From Bog-756 sp963727955 (GTDB lineage: Bacteria > Actinomycetota > Acidimicrobiia > Acidimicrobiales > RAAP-2): a stretch of 64,000 bases of DNA. Both the position numbers and the translations under genes were made by a program. The stretch spans positions 124,001 to 188,000 of the forward strand of contig CAVSII010000012.1 in the NCBI GenBank assembly GCA_963727955.1, in the 5' to 3' direction. A model generated the notes under the pieces. It saw only the letters and a program-made list of their open reading frames with translations, was not told where the DNA came from and did no database searches. Shown piece by piece: positions 1-7,896 of the stretch. The first letter of the stretch is position 1; every line of letters begins with the position of its first letter.

Positions 1-603
1 CACGTTGACCGGTCCCCCGACTTCATCGACAATCCGGGCTATGTCGGACAGATCGGTCAATCCCGGCGCATAGACCACGTGGGCCCCCGCGCCACGAAAT
101 GCTCTGAGCCGGGCAATCGTGTCGTCCAAATCATCGCGTCCCCGGAGATGGTTCTCTGCCCGTGCCGTCAACAAGAGACCCTCTTCGTTGGCAGCGGCCG
201 CCGCCAGAGTGACACGTTCGGTGGCGATCTCGACCCCCTCGATCCTGCCCCCAAGTGGATTCCAATCCTCGATCGAGCACCCAGACGCTCCCGCCCCTGC
301 CAGGAGCCGAACGGTGGCGGCCACCCCCCCGTCGCTGTCGGGAAAGCACTGTTCGGCGTCAACATTGATCGGCAGCTCTGTCACCGCGTGCAGAGATGCC
401 ACGTGGTCGACCAATTCCCCACGGTCACCGGTCATGTCCAACCGACCTCTCGACGCAGCGAAACCGCCGCTCGTCGTGGCCAGTGCAGGGAAGCCGAGAG
501 TATCCAACAGACGACAGGACCCTAAATCAAACGGGTTCGGCATCAGGAACGTTCCGTTCTCATGGAGGGAGCGAAAACGTGAGCGTGCCGTGTCAATGTC
601 CAT
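1..603 (-). CDS. Isocitrate lyase / PEP mutase family protein, 3' end cut by window edge
   Basis: The frame is open from an ATG at 603 to the window edge and gives 201 residues; roughly the last quarter of the usual 255-280 residue protein is missing. Family features visible are MPNPFD near residue 21, ATTSGGFAAS at 42-51, PINVDAE and CSIEDWNP. These match the alpha/beta-barrel superfamily that cleaves or forms C-C or C-P bonds in 2-oxo or dicarboxylic acids using Mg2+. The isocitrate-lyase signature KKCGH is not in the part seen, so a true isocitrate lyase is unlikely. Members of this subgroup are mostly uncharacterised (oxaloacetate hydrolase or 2-methylisocitrate-lyase-like). It is divergent from the acetyltransferase gene. 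Confident for family, not for substrate. Confidence 0.8.
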   Translation of the reverse strand, partial: MDIDTARSRFRSLHENGTFLMPNPFDLGSCRLLDTLGFPALATTSGGFAASRGRLDMTGDRGELVDHVASLHAVTELPINVDAEQCFPDSDGGVAATVRLLAGAGASGCSIEDWNPLGGRIEGVEIATERVTLAAAAANEEGLLLTARAENHLRGRDDLDDTIARLRAFRGAGAHVVYAPGLTDLSDIARIVDEVGGPVNV

Positions 604-732
604 GGCTGAAGGCTGACCTGGTTCCCCGCTGGGAGCAAGCGGGTTTCCGACATCAACACCCACTGGTAATTGAAACACCCTCGGGACAAGGGCTGTGGGG
701 CAATCGGGGTTCGATCTGGTAGAACCGGGTTG

Positions 733-1323
733 GTGGACGACTACCAGGTTTTGTGGCTGGGTGGAGCTGAGCAGATTGCGCAGGCGGCTGGGGTCACCGC
801 TCGGTCGATGCGGGACAGCCCAAATTCTCTCGCTGTCTCCGACGATCCTTTCGTTCGACTCGAGATGCTCTACAGCACCTTTGGCGAGATGCTCGGCCAC
901 GCGCGGGTGGCGGGAATCCGGCGTGGTGACTGCGTCCTCGGCGTGGCCAGCGCCGTCCAGCCGGGAGAGTGCATCGACTCCATGCTTCCCGAGAATTTCC
1001 GGACTCTGGATATACCTCCTCCTGACGCCACCGATGCTGCCCGGTTTCTCTACAGCGGGTCCGTCATGGCCGTCCACGATCTCGCTGAGCCCCACTGGCA
1101 TGTCGGTCCCGTCGGCGTCGAACCGGGATTCCAAGGCATGGGCCTCGGGCGATCCGCCATGAGGCTTCTCTGCCAAGAGTTCGACGAGCACCGCCGACTG
1201 GCGTGGCTGGAGACCGACAAGCCGGAGAACGTCCGGTTCTACATCGGCCTCGGCTTCGAAGTGGCGGAGGAGGTGCCGATGCTCACGTCACACTTTTGGT
1301 TCATGCGCCGTGAACCACGGTGA
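733..1323 (+). CDS. GNAT family N-acetyltransferase
   Basis: This 196-residue protein has the acetyl-CoA binding segment of GNAT enzymes: a beta strand VGPVGVEP followed by GFQGMGLGRSAMRLL, with the Q-x-x-G-x-G pyrophosphate loop. The C-terminal half has the typical LETDKPENVRFYIGLGFE stretch (strand, then the helix that brings the acceptor site together). The N-terminal half is divergent and gives no substrate. A TTG at 670 would add 21 residues that look non-coding, so the GTG at 733 is preferred; no clear ribosome binding site decides it. The gene converges on the TetR gene with a gap of about 30 bases. Confidence 0.75.
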   Translation: MDDYQVLWLGGAEQIAQAAGVTARSMRDSPNSLAVSDDPFVRLEMLYSTFGEMLGHARVAGIRRGDCVLGVASAVQPGECIDSMLPENFRTLDIPPPDATDAARFLYSGSVMAVHDLAEPHWHVGPVGVEPGFQGMGLGRSAMRLLCQEFDEHRRLAWLETDKPENVRFYIGLGFEVAEEVPMLTSHFWFMRREPR

Positions 1324-1350
1324 ACCGACAACGAAGCAGCGAGGCGACGG

Positions 1351-1959
1351 TCATGCACCGTCTCGGTGATCAGAGAGCGACGGCCCGGCGCCCCAATGGT
1401 TCCAGCTGGCGAAAGCCACGACCACACCGCTCACCAGACGGTCGAAGCTACGGTCGATGTCCACACTGAGGCCGAAGCCACCGCCCGACTCGAGGGCGAC
1501 GAATCCGTGCAGGGCCGATCGGAAGGCTCGGATGGCGTCGATGGCGTCATCGCCCTCGAGTTCGTAGGCGATCAGGACGTCGGCGCAGATCTGTACCACG
1601 GCCGCCGCTGCGGCTTCGTCCACCACATCACCTGGGGCGGGAGCGAACTGGGCCGCCTCGTAGCGGCCCGGGTGGATGAGCGCCCAGGCGCGGTAGGCCC
1701 GGGACATCGAGTGGATGGCGTCTCCTCCGGACCGTCCGACCGCGGCCCGGGCCAGGACCTCCCCGAGTTCGGCCTTGGCCCGTATCGAGATGCTGCGCTG
1801 GAGGCCAGCCATGCTCTCGATGTGCTTGTAGAGCGAGGGTTGGCGGACCCCGAGTCGTTGCGCCAGAGCGGCCAGGGTCAGCTGTCCCAGTCCGACGTCG
1901 TCGGCCAAGCGCTCCGCCTCCTCCACCACCCGGTCCTCGGTGAGCCCGGCCCTAGGCAC
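1351..1959 (-). CDS. TetR family transcriptional regulator (WHG-domain type)
   Basis: This 202-residue regulator has an N-terminal helix-turn-helix at about residues 4-50 (LTLAALAQRLGVRQPSLYKH is the recognition part) and a C-terminal ligand domain of the WHG/TetR_C_33 type. A longer frame to 2127 exists, but the GTG at 1959 overlaps the stop of the upstream hydrolase by 8 bases and begins directly before the HTH, so it is taken as the start. This overlap indicates translational coupling. The regulator probably represses its own two-gene operon through the palindromes at 2799-2825. The inducer is unknown. Confidence 0.85.
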   Translation of the reverse strand: MPRAGLTEDRVVEEAERLADDVGLGQLTLAALAQRLGVRQPSLYKHIESMAGLQRSISIRAKAELGEVLARAAVGRSGGDAIHSMSRAYRAWALIHPGRYEAAQFAPAPGDVVDEAAAAAVVQICADVLIAYELEGDDAIDAIRAFRSALHGFVALESGGGFGLSVDIDRSFDRLVSGVVVAFASWNHWGAGPSLSDHRDGA

Positions 1960-2785
1960 GGGGCTCCGCTGCGGCGAGGAACCGGACAATGGCATCGGCG
2001 GAGGCTTCGGGCTGCTGGGACTGGGGATAGTGGCCGGCTTCGGGCACCATGACCGCCGTCCCGTGCAGAGTTTCAGCGATCCAGTGGGCCTCGGCGGTGG
2101 GATCGGGGAAGTCGGGGTCGAGCTCACCCATGATGACCACGGTTGGGGCCGTCACGTCACCGAGGCGCGCCTCGGCGGGGGTGTGATCGGTCCTGGCGGT
2201 GAGGGAGAAGGCCTTGGCGTAACCGGGCCGGTGCAGGTTGGTGACCAGTCGGTGGCGGTATTCGTCGAAGTCCTCCGGCCGCCGGCCGGCGTAGAGCTTC
2301 GGTAGGTACGACTTCCACACTGCCGTGACCCAGGGTCGGGCCATGACCAGTCGGAAGAGGGCACGCTTGACGATGCCGTTGGCACCGTTGCGGACCCAGG
2401 GGCCGACCAGCACCAGGCCCGAGACGAGCTCGGGGTGCTCGGCGGCCACCAACACGGCCGCCCCTGCGCCCATGGAGTTACCGACAATGACGGCCGGCCC
2501 CCCCAGCTCTTTGATCAGAGCGGTCAGATCGCCGGCGGTGTCCACATCGCCGTAGGAGCCAAAAGTGGTGTCGCTCTGGCCGTGGCCCCGCAGATCGGTG
2601 CTGGCCACTCGGTAGCCGGCATGGCGGAGAACGGGAGCGAGATAGCGGTAGGTGCTGCGCAGGTCCCCCATCCCGGGTACGAGCACCACCAGCGGACCGG
2701 CGCCGGCAACGTCGTAGCTGATCCGCCCCTCGGAACGGGTCAGGAACTGGACAGGGTGGAGAGGAGTCTGCGGGCTCGTGATCAT
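1952..2785 (-). CDS. Alpha/beta hydrolase
   Basis: This is a 277-residue alpha/beta-hydrolase fold protein. The nucleophile elbow VGNSMGAG puts the catalytic serine at about residue 104; the acid is in MGELDPDF and the histidine in PEAGHYPQ near the C-terminus. The oxyanion region is VLVPGMGD and DLRGHGQS precedes the elbow, as in esterases, haloperoxidase-like and C-C-bond hydrolases. No signal peptide is present, so it is cytoplasmic. It is the first gene of an operon with the TetR regulator, an arrangement typical of inducible detoxification of a small ester or lactone. The substrate cannot be read from the sequence. Confidence 0.85.
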   Translation of the reverse strand: MITSPQTPLHPVQFLTRSEGRISYDVAGAGPLVVLVPGMGDLRSTYRYLAPVLRHAGYRVASTDLRGHGQSDTTFGSYGDVDTAGDLTALIKELGGPAVIVGNSMGAGAAVLVAAEHPELVSGLVLVGPWVRNGANGIVKRALFRLVMARPWVTAVWKSYLPKLYAGRRPEDFDEYRHRLVTNLHRPGYAKAFSLTARTDHTPAEARLGDVTAPTVVIMGELDPDFPDPTAEAHWIAETLHGTAVMVPEAGHYPQSQQPEASADAIVRFLAAAEPRA

Positions 2786-2798
2786 GTGGCTACTCTAC

Positions 2799-2825
2799 AT
2801 AGCTTATTAGCTATTATCAATAGCT
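2799..2825. promoter_or_regulatory. Two overlapping inverted repeats, probable TetR operator
   Basis: An AT-rich island in GC-rich DNA carries ATAGCT-TATT-AGCTAT (2799-2814) and, sharing an arm, AGCTATT-ATC-AATAGCT (2809-2825). Both are perfect inverted repeats. They lie just upstream of the hydrolase start at 2785 and within the region divergent from gdhA. TetR proteins usually bind such sites over their own promoter, so the product of the gene at 1351-1959 is the expected ligand (inference). Confidence 0.65.
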
Positions 2826-2900
2826 TCTGCTCCCGATCGGAGGTCGAAGGGGAGTGAACGAGACCGTGGGTCAGTATGGCTGCTGGCTAACCTCCACCGG

Positions 2901-4139
2901 ATGGCGTCCTCCTTCTCGGAATCGGTCAACCGGTATGTCGACCACGCTGCCGAAATCCTCGAGTTGGAGGGGTACATCCGTACCCTTCTGGCCGATACGT
3001 ACCGCCAGATCGACGTCCAGGTTCCCATCCACGCCGACAACGGCTCGGTCCTCACGTTTCGTGGCTACCGGGTCCAGCACAACGGGGCGCGCGGACCCTT
3101 CAAGGGCGGCCTGCGCTTCCATCCCGAAACCGATCTGGACGAGGTGCGGGCTCTCGCTTCGTTGATGACCTGGAAATCGGCCCTGCTCGACCTTCGTCTC
3201 GGTGGAGCCAAAGGGGGGATGACGCTCGACCCGGCCTCCCTGTCGCTGCGCGAGCTGGAAGCAGCGACCAGAAGCTTCACCCACGCCATCTCGAGCGTCA
3301 TCGGTCCCAACGCAGACATCCTGGCGCCCGACGTCAACACTGACGCCCGGGTGATGGGGTGGGTCATGGACGCCTATTCGTCGCAAGCCGGTTGGTCCCC
3401 GGCCGTAGTGACAGGCAAACCCCTGGACCTGGGGGGCGTGCCCGGCCGGGTAGAAGCCACCGGTCGGGGTGTCGTCGCCATCACCGCGTCGACCTTGGCC
3501 GCCCAGGGCCGGCAGCTGGCCGGTCGACGAGTGGCCGTTCAGGGGTTCGGCAACGTAGGGCGGCATGTGGCCCAGTTCGCGGCCGAGCAGGGGGCGATGG
3601 TCGTTGCTGTTTCCGACGTCTCGGGTGGACGCTCGGTGCCCAAAGGCTTCGATGTTCCTTCCCTTCTGGCCACCATGGGGCCCGGTGTTGTGCTGAAGGA
3701 GATCTCGATCGGGGACTCCATCACCAACGACGAGCTCCTCGCTCTCGATTGCGATGTCCTTATCCCTGCTGCGCTGGAGAACGCCATCGACGACAAAAAC
3801 GCGGCCAAGGTGCGGTCACCGCTGGTGGTGGAGGCGGCCAACCATCCGGTTACCCCGGAGGCCGATGCCGTCCTCCGGGACGCCGGAGTGACCGTGGTTC
3901 CCGACATTTTGGCCAACGCGGGAGGGGTGACCGGCAGCTACTTCGAGTGGACGGCCAACCTGACGGCCTTCCGGTGGTCGGAGGAACGGTTCAACGAGGA
4001 GCTCCTGAGCTTCCTCGCCCGGGCCTTCCAGTCGGTGTGGGAGCGTTCCGTGGAGTGCAAGGTCGACTTGCGCACCGCCGCCTACATGGTCGGGATCGCC
4101 CGAGTGGCGGAGGCCGTCCGCCTCCGTGGTCTGGCTTGA
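2901..4139 (+). CDS. gdhA: Glutamate dehydrogenase (Glu/Leu/Phe/Val dehydrogenase family)
   Basis: This 412-residue enzyme converts glutamate to 2-oxoglutarate and ammonia, or the reverse, with NAD(P). The N-terminal dimerisation and catalytic domain has GPFKGGLRFHP (substrate lysine), MTWKSALLDLRLGGAKGG (catalytic lysine) and APDVNT (catalytic aspartate). The C-terminal Rossmann domain has VQGFGNVGRHVA at about 215-226. The length fits the short hexameric GDH-II class of about 410-430 residues. The motif after the fingerprint (VVAVSDVSGG) suggests NAD preference but does not prove it. No strong ribosome binding site precedes the ATG. A branched-chain amino acid dehydrogenase is less likely given the length and the KGGLRFHP block. 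Confidence 0.9.
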   Translation: MASSFSESVNRYVDHAAEILELEGYIRTLLADTYRQIDVQVPIHADNGSVLTFRGYRVQHNGARGPFKGGLRFHPETDLDEVRALASLMTWKSALLDLRLGGAKGGMTLDPASLSLRELEAATRSFTHAISSVIGPNADILAPDVNTDARVMGWVMDAYSSQAGWSPAVVTGKPLDLGGVPGRVEATGRGVVAITASTLAAQGRQLAGRRVAVQGFGNVGRHVAQFAAEQGAMVVAVSDVSGGRSVPKGFDVPSLLATMGPGVVLKEISIGDSITNDELLALDCDVLIPAALENAIDDKNAAKVRSPLVVEAANHPVTPEADAVLRDAGVTVVPDILANAGGVTGSYFEWTANLTAFRWSEERFNEELLSFLARAFQSVWERSVECKVDLRTAAYMVGIARVAEAVRLRGLA

Positions 4140-4152
4140 TCCACCGCCTGTC

Positions 4153-4719
4153 CTACCCGAGGGCGGGTCGGGAGGCGCGGAAGCGGACCCCGTAGTCGTT
4201 GGTGTCCACGGCGATCTGGTCGAAACCGGCGCCGGCGAGACGGTCGACCAGCGTTTCCGGTTGGACCGGGACGCATACGTCGCCGACGTGGAGCTCTCGA
4301 AACTCTTCGCTGTCGAGGCTGTCCGTTCCGGCAAAGATCCCTCCGGGCCGCAGGACCCGGGCCACCTCGGCGAACAGCTCGTCCTGAGCGGCAGCGGAAG
4401 GAACGTGGTGGAGCATGGTGAAGGACAGTGCGGAGCTGAATCTGTCGTCCGGCAATTCGAGGTCGGTAGCGTCGCCGTGGACGACCACGCATCCGCTGAT
4501 TCGGGCCGAAAGTGCGCTGGCCAGCCCGGCGTCCACTTCCACGGCGGTCAACCGTGGGACCAGATCGACCAGAACCTCCGTCGTCCGCCCCGGCCCTGGC
4601 CCCAGTTCCAGGACGTCGTCCCCCAGTTCGACCCCATCAATCACCCAAGGGATGATCCATTGCTGCACGGCCTCGGCCCACTCGGCCGACGAGCACAACT
4701 CCAGATGCTTTTCGTTCAT
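4153..4719 (-). CDS. Class I SAM-dependent methyltransferase
   Basis: This 188-residue protein has a Rossmann-type methyltransferase core. Motif I is VLELGPGPGRT at 37-47, an acidic residue ends strand 2 (TAVEVDAG), motif II/III includes GDATDLELPDDRFSSALSF, and the post-core LRPGGIFAGTD is typical of the UbiE/Coq5-like Methyltransf_11 group. The short length leaves little room for a substrate domain, so it probably acts on a small molecule. It converges with gdhA. The substrate is not predictable. Confidence 0.85.
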   Translation of the reverse strand: MNEKHLELCSSAEWAEAVQQWIIPWVIDGVELGDDVLELGPGPGRTTEVLVDLVPRLTAVEVDAGLASALSARISGCVVVHGDATDLELPDDRFSSALSFTMLHHVPSAAAQDELFAEVARVLRPGGIFAGTDSLDSEEFRELHVGDVCVPVQPETLVDRLAGAGFDQIAVDTNDYGVRFRASRPALG

Positions 4720-5104
4720 TGATCTCCGAAGGCATTCCCCGATAAGCGGACCAGATCATCCTAAGAGAGCCCGCCGACCACCCGAGACCGGTCGGGTCCG
4801 TCGCCACACGATTACTGCGGCCATCTCTCAGCGCCACTGTTTCCCTACTCGTCGGACCACTGTGTTCGTCCTCGGACCACTGTTTCCCTACTCGTCGGAC
4901 CACTGTGTTCGTCCTCGGACCACTGTGTTCGTACTCCTCGGACCATGTCTTTGTTTTCAAAAATGGCTGGTTTCACCGTCCACAGCCGATATTCAGGAAG
5001 ACCGCTATCGGTTGTAGACGGTAAATCACCGATTTTCTGGAATTGGCGTACCGAGGGTGGGTCCTCGGGAGAATTCTATCGGCGGGGAGACCGCCGGCCT
5101 AGAC
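4720..5104. other. Gene-free interval containing a tandem repeat
   Basis: About 385 bases lie between the methyltransferase start (minus strand) and the nickel permease stop (minus strand). Positions 4834-4945 are a tandem repeat described separately. The rest (4720-4833 and 4946-5104) shows no credible gene, and frames across it have poor codon structure. The section from 4946 to about 5050 is more AT-rich than its surroundings and may hold the methyltransferase promoter region or a permease trailer; no clear terminator hairpin with a T-tract was seen. Confidence 0.6.
4834..4945. repeat. Tandem repeat of a 20/23-bp unit, five copies
   Basis: Five contiguous units all begin CCACTGT and end TCGGA. 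Their lengths run 23, 20, 23, 20 and 23 bases, so a 43-bp A+B module is repeated and followed by a variant. The two A units are identical to each other, as are the two B units. There are no unique spacers between units, so this is not a CRISPR array. The near two-helical-turn spacing of the GGACCACTGT core resembles iteron-like protein-binding arrays, but no partner protein is evident. Confidence 0.85.
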
Positions 5105-6310
5105 CTAGACAGCCTGACCCACGGCCACGTTCACCGCCTCGGGCTCACCCTCGAACTGGGCGGCGAGGTCCTCCTCGAAATGATCGGCCGCCGTCTGGTG
5201 CGTCAACGTGGCCGTCCATTTCTCTTCGACGTGTCCGTACTTCCAGATCAACAGCGCGCCGGACCAGGTGGCGACGAACAGACCAACGATGACGAAGCCC
5301 GCTGTATTGATGTTGAAGTTGGCCATAAAGCTCCAGAAGGCGCCATTCAGGTGCAATTCCGTCGGAAGGAGTCCGAGCACCTCGACGGTGCCGATGAAAA
5401 AGCAGATGAACACGGACAACCCGGTGATGGCCAGGTTGTAATAGACCTTACGTACCGGGTTGAAGAACGCCCATCCGTAGGCCACGTTCATGAAGACGCC
5501 ATCCAGCGTGTCCATCAAGGACATCCCCGCCATAAACAGGACGGGAAGGCACATGATCGAGTACCAGGGCAGCGACTGGGTGGCCAGCAGAGCGGTGGTA
5601 GCCAGCAGGGCCACTTCGGTAGCGGTGTCGAAACCCAGGCCGAAGACGACACCCACCGGGTACATCTGCCACTCCTTGGTGATCGATTTCATCCACTTGC
5701 CGAAGATCCGGAACATCAGACCGCGGTTCGCCAACTGCTTCTCGAGTTCCTCTTCGTTGAAGTCGCCCTGTCGCATCCTCCGGAACACGGCGAAGATGCC
5801 GGCCAGAATGACGATATTGAGAAAGGCGATGAGGTACAGGAAAGTGGCGGAGACGGCGGTGCCGAAGATCCCGCCGAACTGCTCGAGACCCGAACTGTGG
5901 TGGGACACCGCCGCGTACACCGATTTTTCGGCGATCACGATGCCGGCCCCGATGACGATCACAATGGTGGAGTGACCCAACGAGAAGAAGTAGCCCACAC
6001 TGACCGGCTTCTTGCCCTCGTTCATCAGCTTCCGGGTGGTGTTGTCGATGGCTGAAATGTGGTCGGCGTCGAAGGCGTGCCGGAGCCCCAACGTGTAGGC
6101 CAGCACCGAGACACCGACCCCCAGTCCCTTGTAGTGGTTCGGAACTACAAAGATGATGAATACGCCAAACCCGATGACGTGGAGCAACAGGATGGACCCG
6201 AACATCAGCTTCGTCTGCAACCACTGGCGAGGAGCCATGGACGCCCGAAATTGCCTGAGCTTCTGAACGGGACCTGACGGCTCGGCGTGAACCGGTCTGA
6301 TGACTTTCAC
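5105..6310 (-). CDS. Nickel/cobalt transporter, NiCoT family (NixA/HoxN-like)
   Basis: This 401-residue membrane permease imports Ni2+ and/or Co2+ across the cytoplasmic membrane. The NiCoT signature is present in transmembrane helix 2 as LGLRHAFDADHISAIDN (the H-x4-D-H metal motif), followed by a hydrophilic loop, SLGHSTIV, and LGFDTATEVALL in a later helix. About eight hydrophobic segments are visible. The GTG at 6310 gives an N-terminus of family length; an ATG at 6238 would give 377 residues. The gene is divergent from a Fur-family regulator that probably controls it, suggesting a Ni-dependent enzyme such as urease or hydrogenase, or B12 synthesis, elsewhere in the genome. Confidence 0.9.
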   Translation of the reverse strand: MKVIRPVHAEPSGPVQKLRQFRASMAPRQWLQTKLMFGSILLLHVIGFGVFIIFVVPNHYKGLGVGVSVLAYTLGLRHAFDADHISAIDNTTRKLMNEGKKPVSVGYFFSLGHSTIVIVIGAGIVIAEKSVYAAVSHHSSGLEQFGGIFGTAVSATFLYLIAFLNIVILAGIFAVFRRMRQGDFNEEELEKQLANRGLMFRIFGKWMKSITKEWQMYPVGVVFGLGFDTATEVALLATTALLATQSLPWYSIMCLPVLFMAGMSLMDTLDGVFMNVAYGWAFFNPVRKVYYNLAITGLSVFICFFIGTVEVLGLLPTELHLNGAFWSFMANFNINTAGFVIVGLFVATWSGALLIWKYGHVEEKWTATLTHQTAADHFEEDLAAQFEGEPEAVNVAVGQAV

Positions 6311-6375
6311 TGGCTCAACCTGCTCGCCCTCCGGCTGACGGTGATGTGACCGTACAGTAGAGGAGATGCGAACAG

Positions 6376-6383
6376 ATTGCAAT
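6376..6383. promoter_or_regulatory. Palindrome in nickel permease / Fur-family intergenic region
   Basis: ATTGCAAT is a perfect 8-bp palindrome within the 258-bp divergent intergenic region, about 66 bases upstream of the permease GTG. The nickel regulator Nur of streptomycetes binds TTGCAA-N5-TTGCAA, so this could be one half of such a site. A second good half was not found (ATTTGCG lies about 30 bases away). Weak evidence. Confidence 0.3.
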
Positions 6384-6568
6384 AGCTTACCCAAACCATC
6401 TGCCTCTGATTTGCGTGCCAGCCGTGGTCGCAGTGCCCAACCCAACGGGCCCCACCAGGGAAACTGCAAAGTTCTCGGCTCCATCGCTTGTTGTCGATCA
6501 TGCCTCTCGCCGGACCAATGACCAGGGCGACCCACCCCGTGGCACCGGTCGACCGATAGAATCGTGTC

Positions 6569-7027
6569 GTGAACAGGACCGCGCCCGCCGTGGACAACCC
6601 GCCGGGGGATACAACCACTTTTGAGGGCGTCCTGGCCCTGGTTCGAGAGCACGGTGGCCGCATCACCTCTTCTCGGCGATTCCTGCTGGAGGCCATTTTT
6701 GAATCTCGCGGACACAGCACCGTGGAGGAGCTGGCCACCAAGGTTCAAGCCAAAGCTCCTGATGTGCACGTCTCGACCATCTATCGCAACGTGGAGGAGC
6801 TCGAGAAACTGGGAGTCATCGTCCACTCCCACCTCGGACACGGACCGGCCACCTACCATCTGGCCGAAGGTGCCCACTCCCACTTCGTCTGCGAAGTGTG
6901 CGGGAAGACCTTTGAGGCACCAGATGCGCTGTTTCGAAGTCTCTCCAAGAACGCCAGAGCCCAGTTCGGGTTCGAGATCAATCCCCACCACTTCGCCGTG
7001 TTCGGGCGCTGTCAAGCCTGTCAGTAA
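6569..7027 (+). CDS. Fur family metal-responsive repressor (possibly Nur-type)
   Basis: This 152-residue protein has a winged helix (ITSSRRFLLEAIFES, STVEELATKV, VSTIYRNVEELEKLGVI) followed by the metal-binding dimer domain. HSHFVCEVCGKTFE and FGRCQACQ supply the two CxxC pairs of the structural zinc site, and HHFAVFGRC supplies histidines near the regulatory site. The GTG start sits some 7 bases after TAGAAT at 6557-6562, so the message may be leaderless. Being divergent from the NiCoT permease, a nickel-responsive role is likely, but Zur or Fur specificity cannot be excluded from the sequence. Confidence 0.88.
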   Translation: MNRTAPAVDNPPGDTTTFEGVLALVREHGGRITSSRRFLLEAIFESRGHSTVEELATKVQAKAPDVHVSTIYRNVEELEKLGVIVHSHLGHGPATYHLAEGAHSHFVCEVCGKTFEAPDALFRSLSKNARAQFGFEINPHHFAVFGRCQACQ

Positions 7028-7131
7028 CCAAGCCAGCAGCACCGGTATGGGTCGGTCGCCCGCTGATGGTCACCCTCCTGGCCAGCAGCTTGAATGTCGT
7101 TCGCCGGTTGGGCTGTACGCACGGACACGGG

Positions 7132-7593
7132 TCAGAGCGCATCGTCGGCCTTGTCGGGTATCGCCCGTCGTTCGAAGTGTCGGAATTCCGGCAGCACCCT
7201 GGCCAGCAGGAGAGCACCGGCGATGCAGGCCACCCCGCCCGACACGATGGAGAAAGTGGTCGATGTGGCGGTGGCCACCGCTCCCGATTCGAAGGCGCCA
7301 AGTTGGGGGCCTCCCTCGACCACGGCCATCTGCACAGAGGCGATACGGGTGCGAAGGGCTTCGGGCACGGATGACTGGAGGATGGTGGTGCGCAACACGG
7401 CCGAGATCACGTCGGCCCAGCCGGCTAGTCCGAGGAGGACCAGAGCGATCCCCAGCGCATGGACCAGCCCGAAGGCGGCGATGGCCGCTCCCCACACGCA
7501 GACGGCGATGATGACGATCCGGCCCTGGTGGCGTACCCGATCCAACCAGCTGGTCGTACCCGCCCCCACCAATGCCCCTGCCGCCGGCGCGGC
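7132..7593 (-). pseudogene. 5'-truncated MFS transporter (C-terminal part only)
   Basis: About 150 residues match the C-terminal end of an EntS-like (DUF894/MFS_3) major facilitator: AGALVGAGTTSWLDRVRHQG, then three or four hydrophobic helices, the loop SSVPEALRTRIASVQMAVVEGGPQLG typical of that family, and a final helix before a basic tail. The N-terminal two thirds are absent. Upstream of about 7593 the frame continues into sequence unlike any transporter (Pro/Arg-rich), so the gene was cut by a rearrangement. No start with a ribosome binding site is present. It is probably not functional. Confidence 0.6.
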
Positions 7594-7896
7594 GGGTGCC
7601 GCATTTCGAGGCCCACCTGTGGGAACAGGTCGACACGCTGCCCGACAAACACCCCACACACCCACTGTGAACTGATCGACGACATCAACTCCACCCGCCC
7701 CCCGTCCGGGGGACCCGGACCCTCTACCGGCTCCGGCCCCGGCCCCGATCCCGATCCCGACTCAGCGGCTGAGCCAGTCAGCGACCACTTTGGCCGAAGT
7801 GACACCCTTGGTGGTCACCGTGATGGCACCGTCCGCTCGCCGTGCTGGTCACCGGGGGACCCCCGTTGAGTACGCCGGTCGTGGGTCAGACGGCGG
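7594..7896. other. Gene-free scar with possible gene remnants
   Basis: No intact gene is supported here. On the plus strand a frame ending at the TGA at 7669 reads FEAHLWEQVDTLPDKHPTHPL, and an adjacent frame gives a Gly/Pro/Asp-rich tail. Both look like pieces of a degraded coding sequence, possibly the end of a DUF222/HNH-type gene. On the minus strand a stretch reading ITVTTKGVTSAKVVADWLSR ends in a stop near 7768 and also has real-gene character. The interval abuts the truncated transporter, so it is read as debris of an insertion or deletion. Confidence 0.35.

Noticed and set aside
670..732. TTG start extending the acetyltransferase by 21 residues
   Set aside because: The added codons (Lys/Arg/Gly-rich) show no GNAT similarity and no ribosome binding site supports the TTG.
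700..735. A tRNA-like GGTTCGATC T-loop
   Set aside because: No acceptor stem or anticodon arm can be folded around it.
4834..4945. CRISPR array
   Set aside because: Units follow each other without unique spacers, there are two alternating unit lengths and no cas genes in the window.
6311..6568. A cobalamin or Ni/Co riboswitch upstream of the nickel permease
   Set aside because: No conserved B12-box or other riboswitch core could be traced on the minus strand; only a small palindrome is present.
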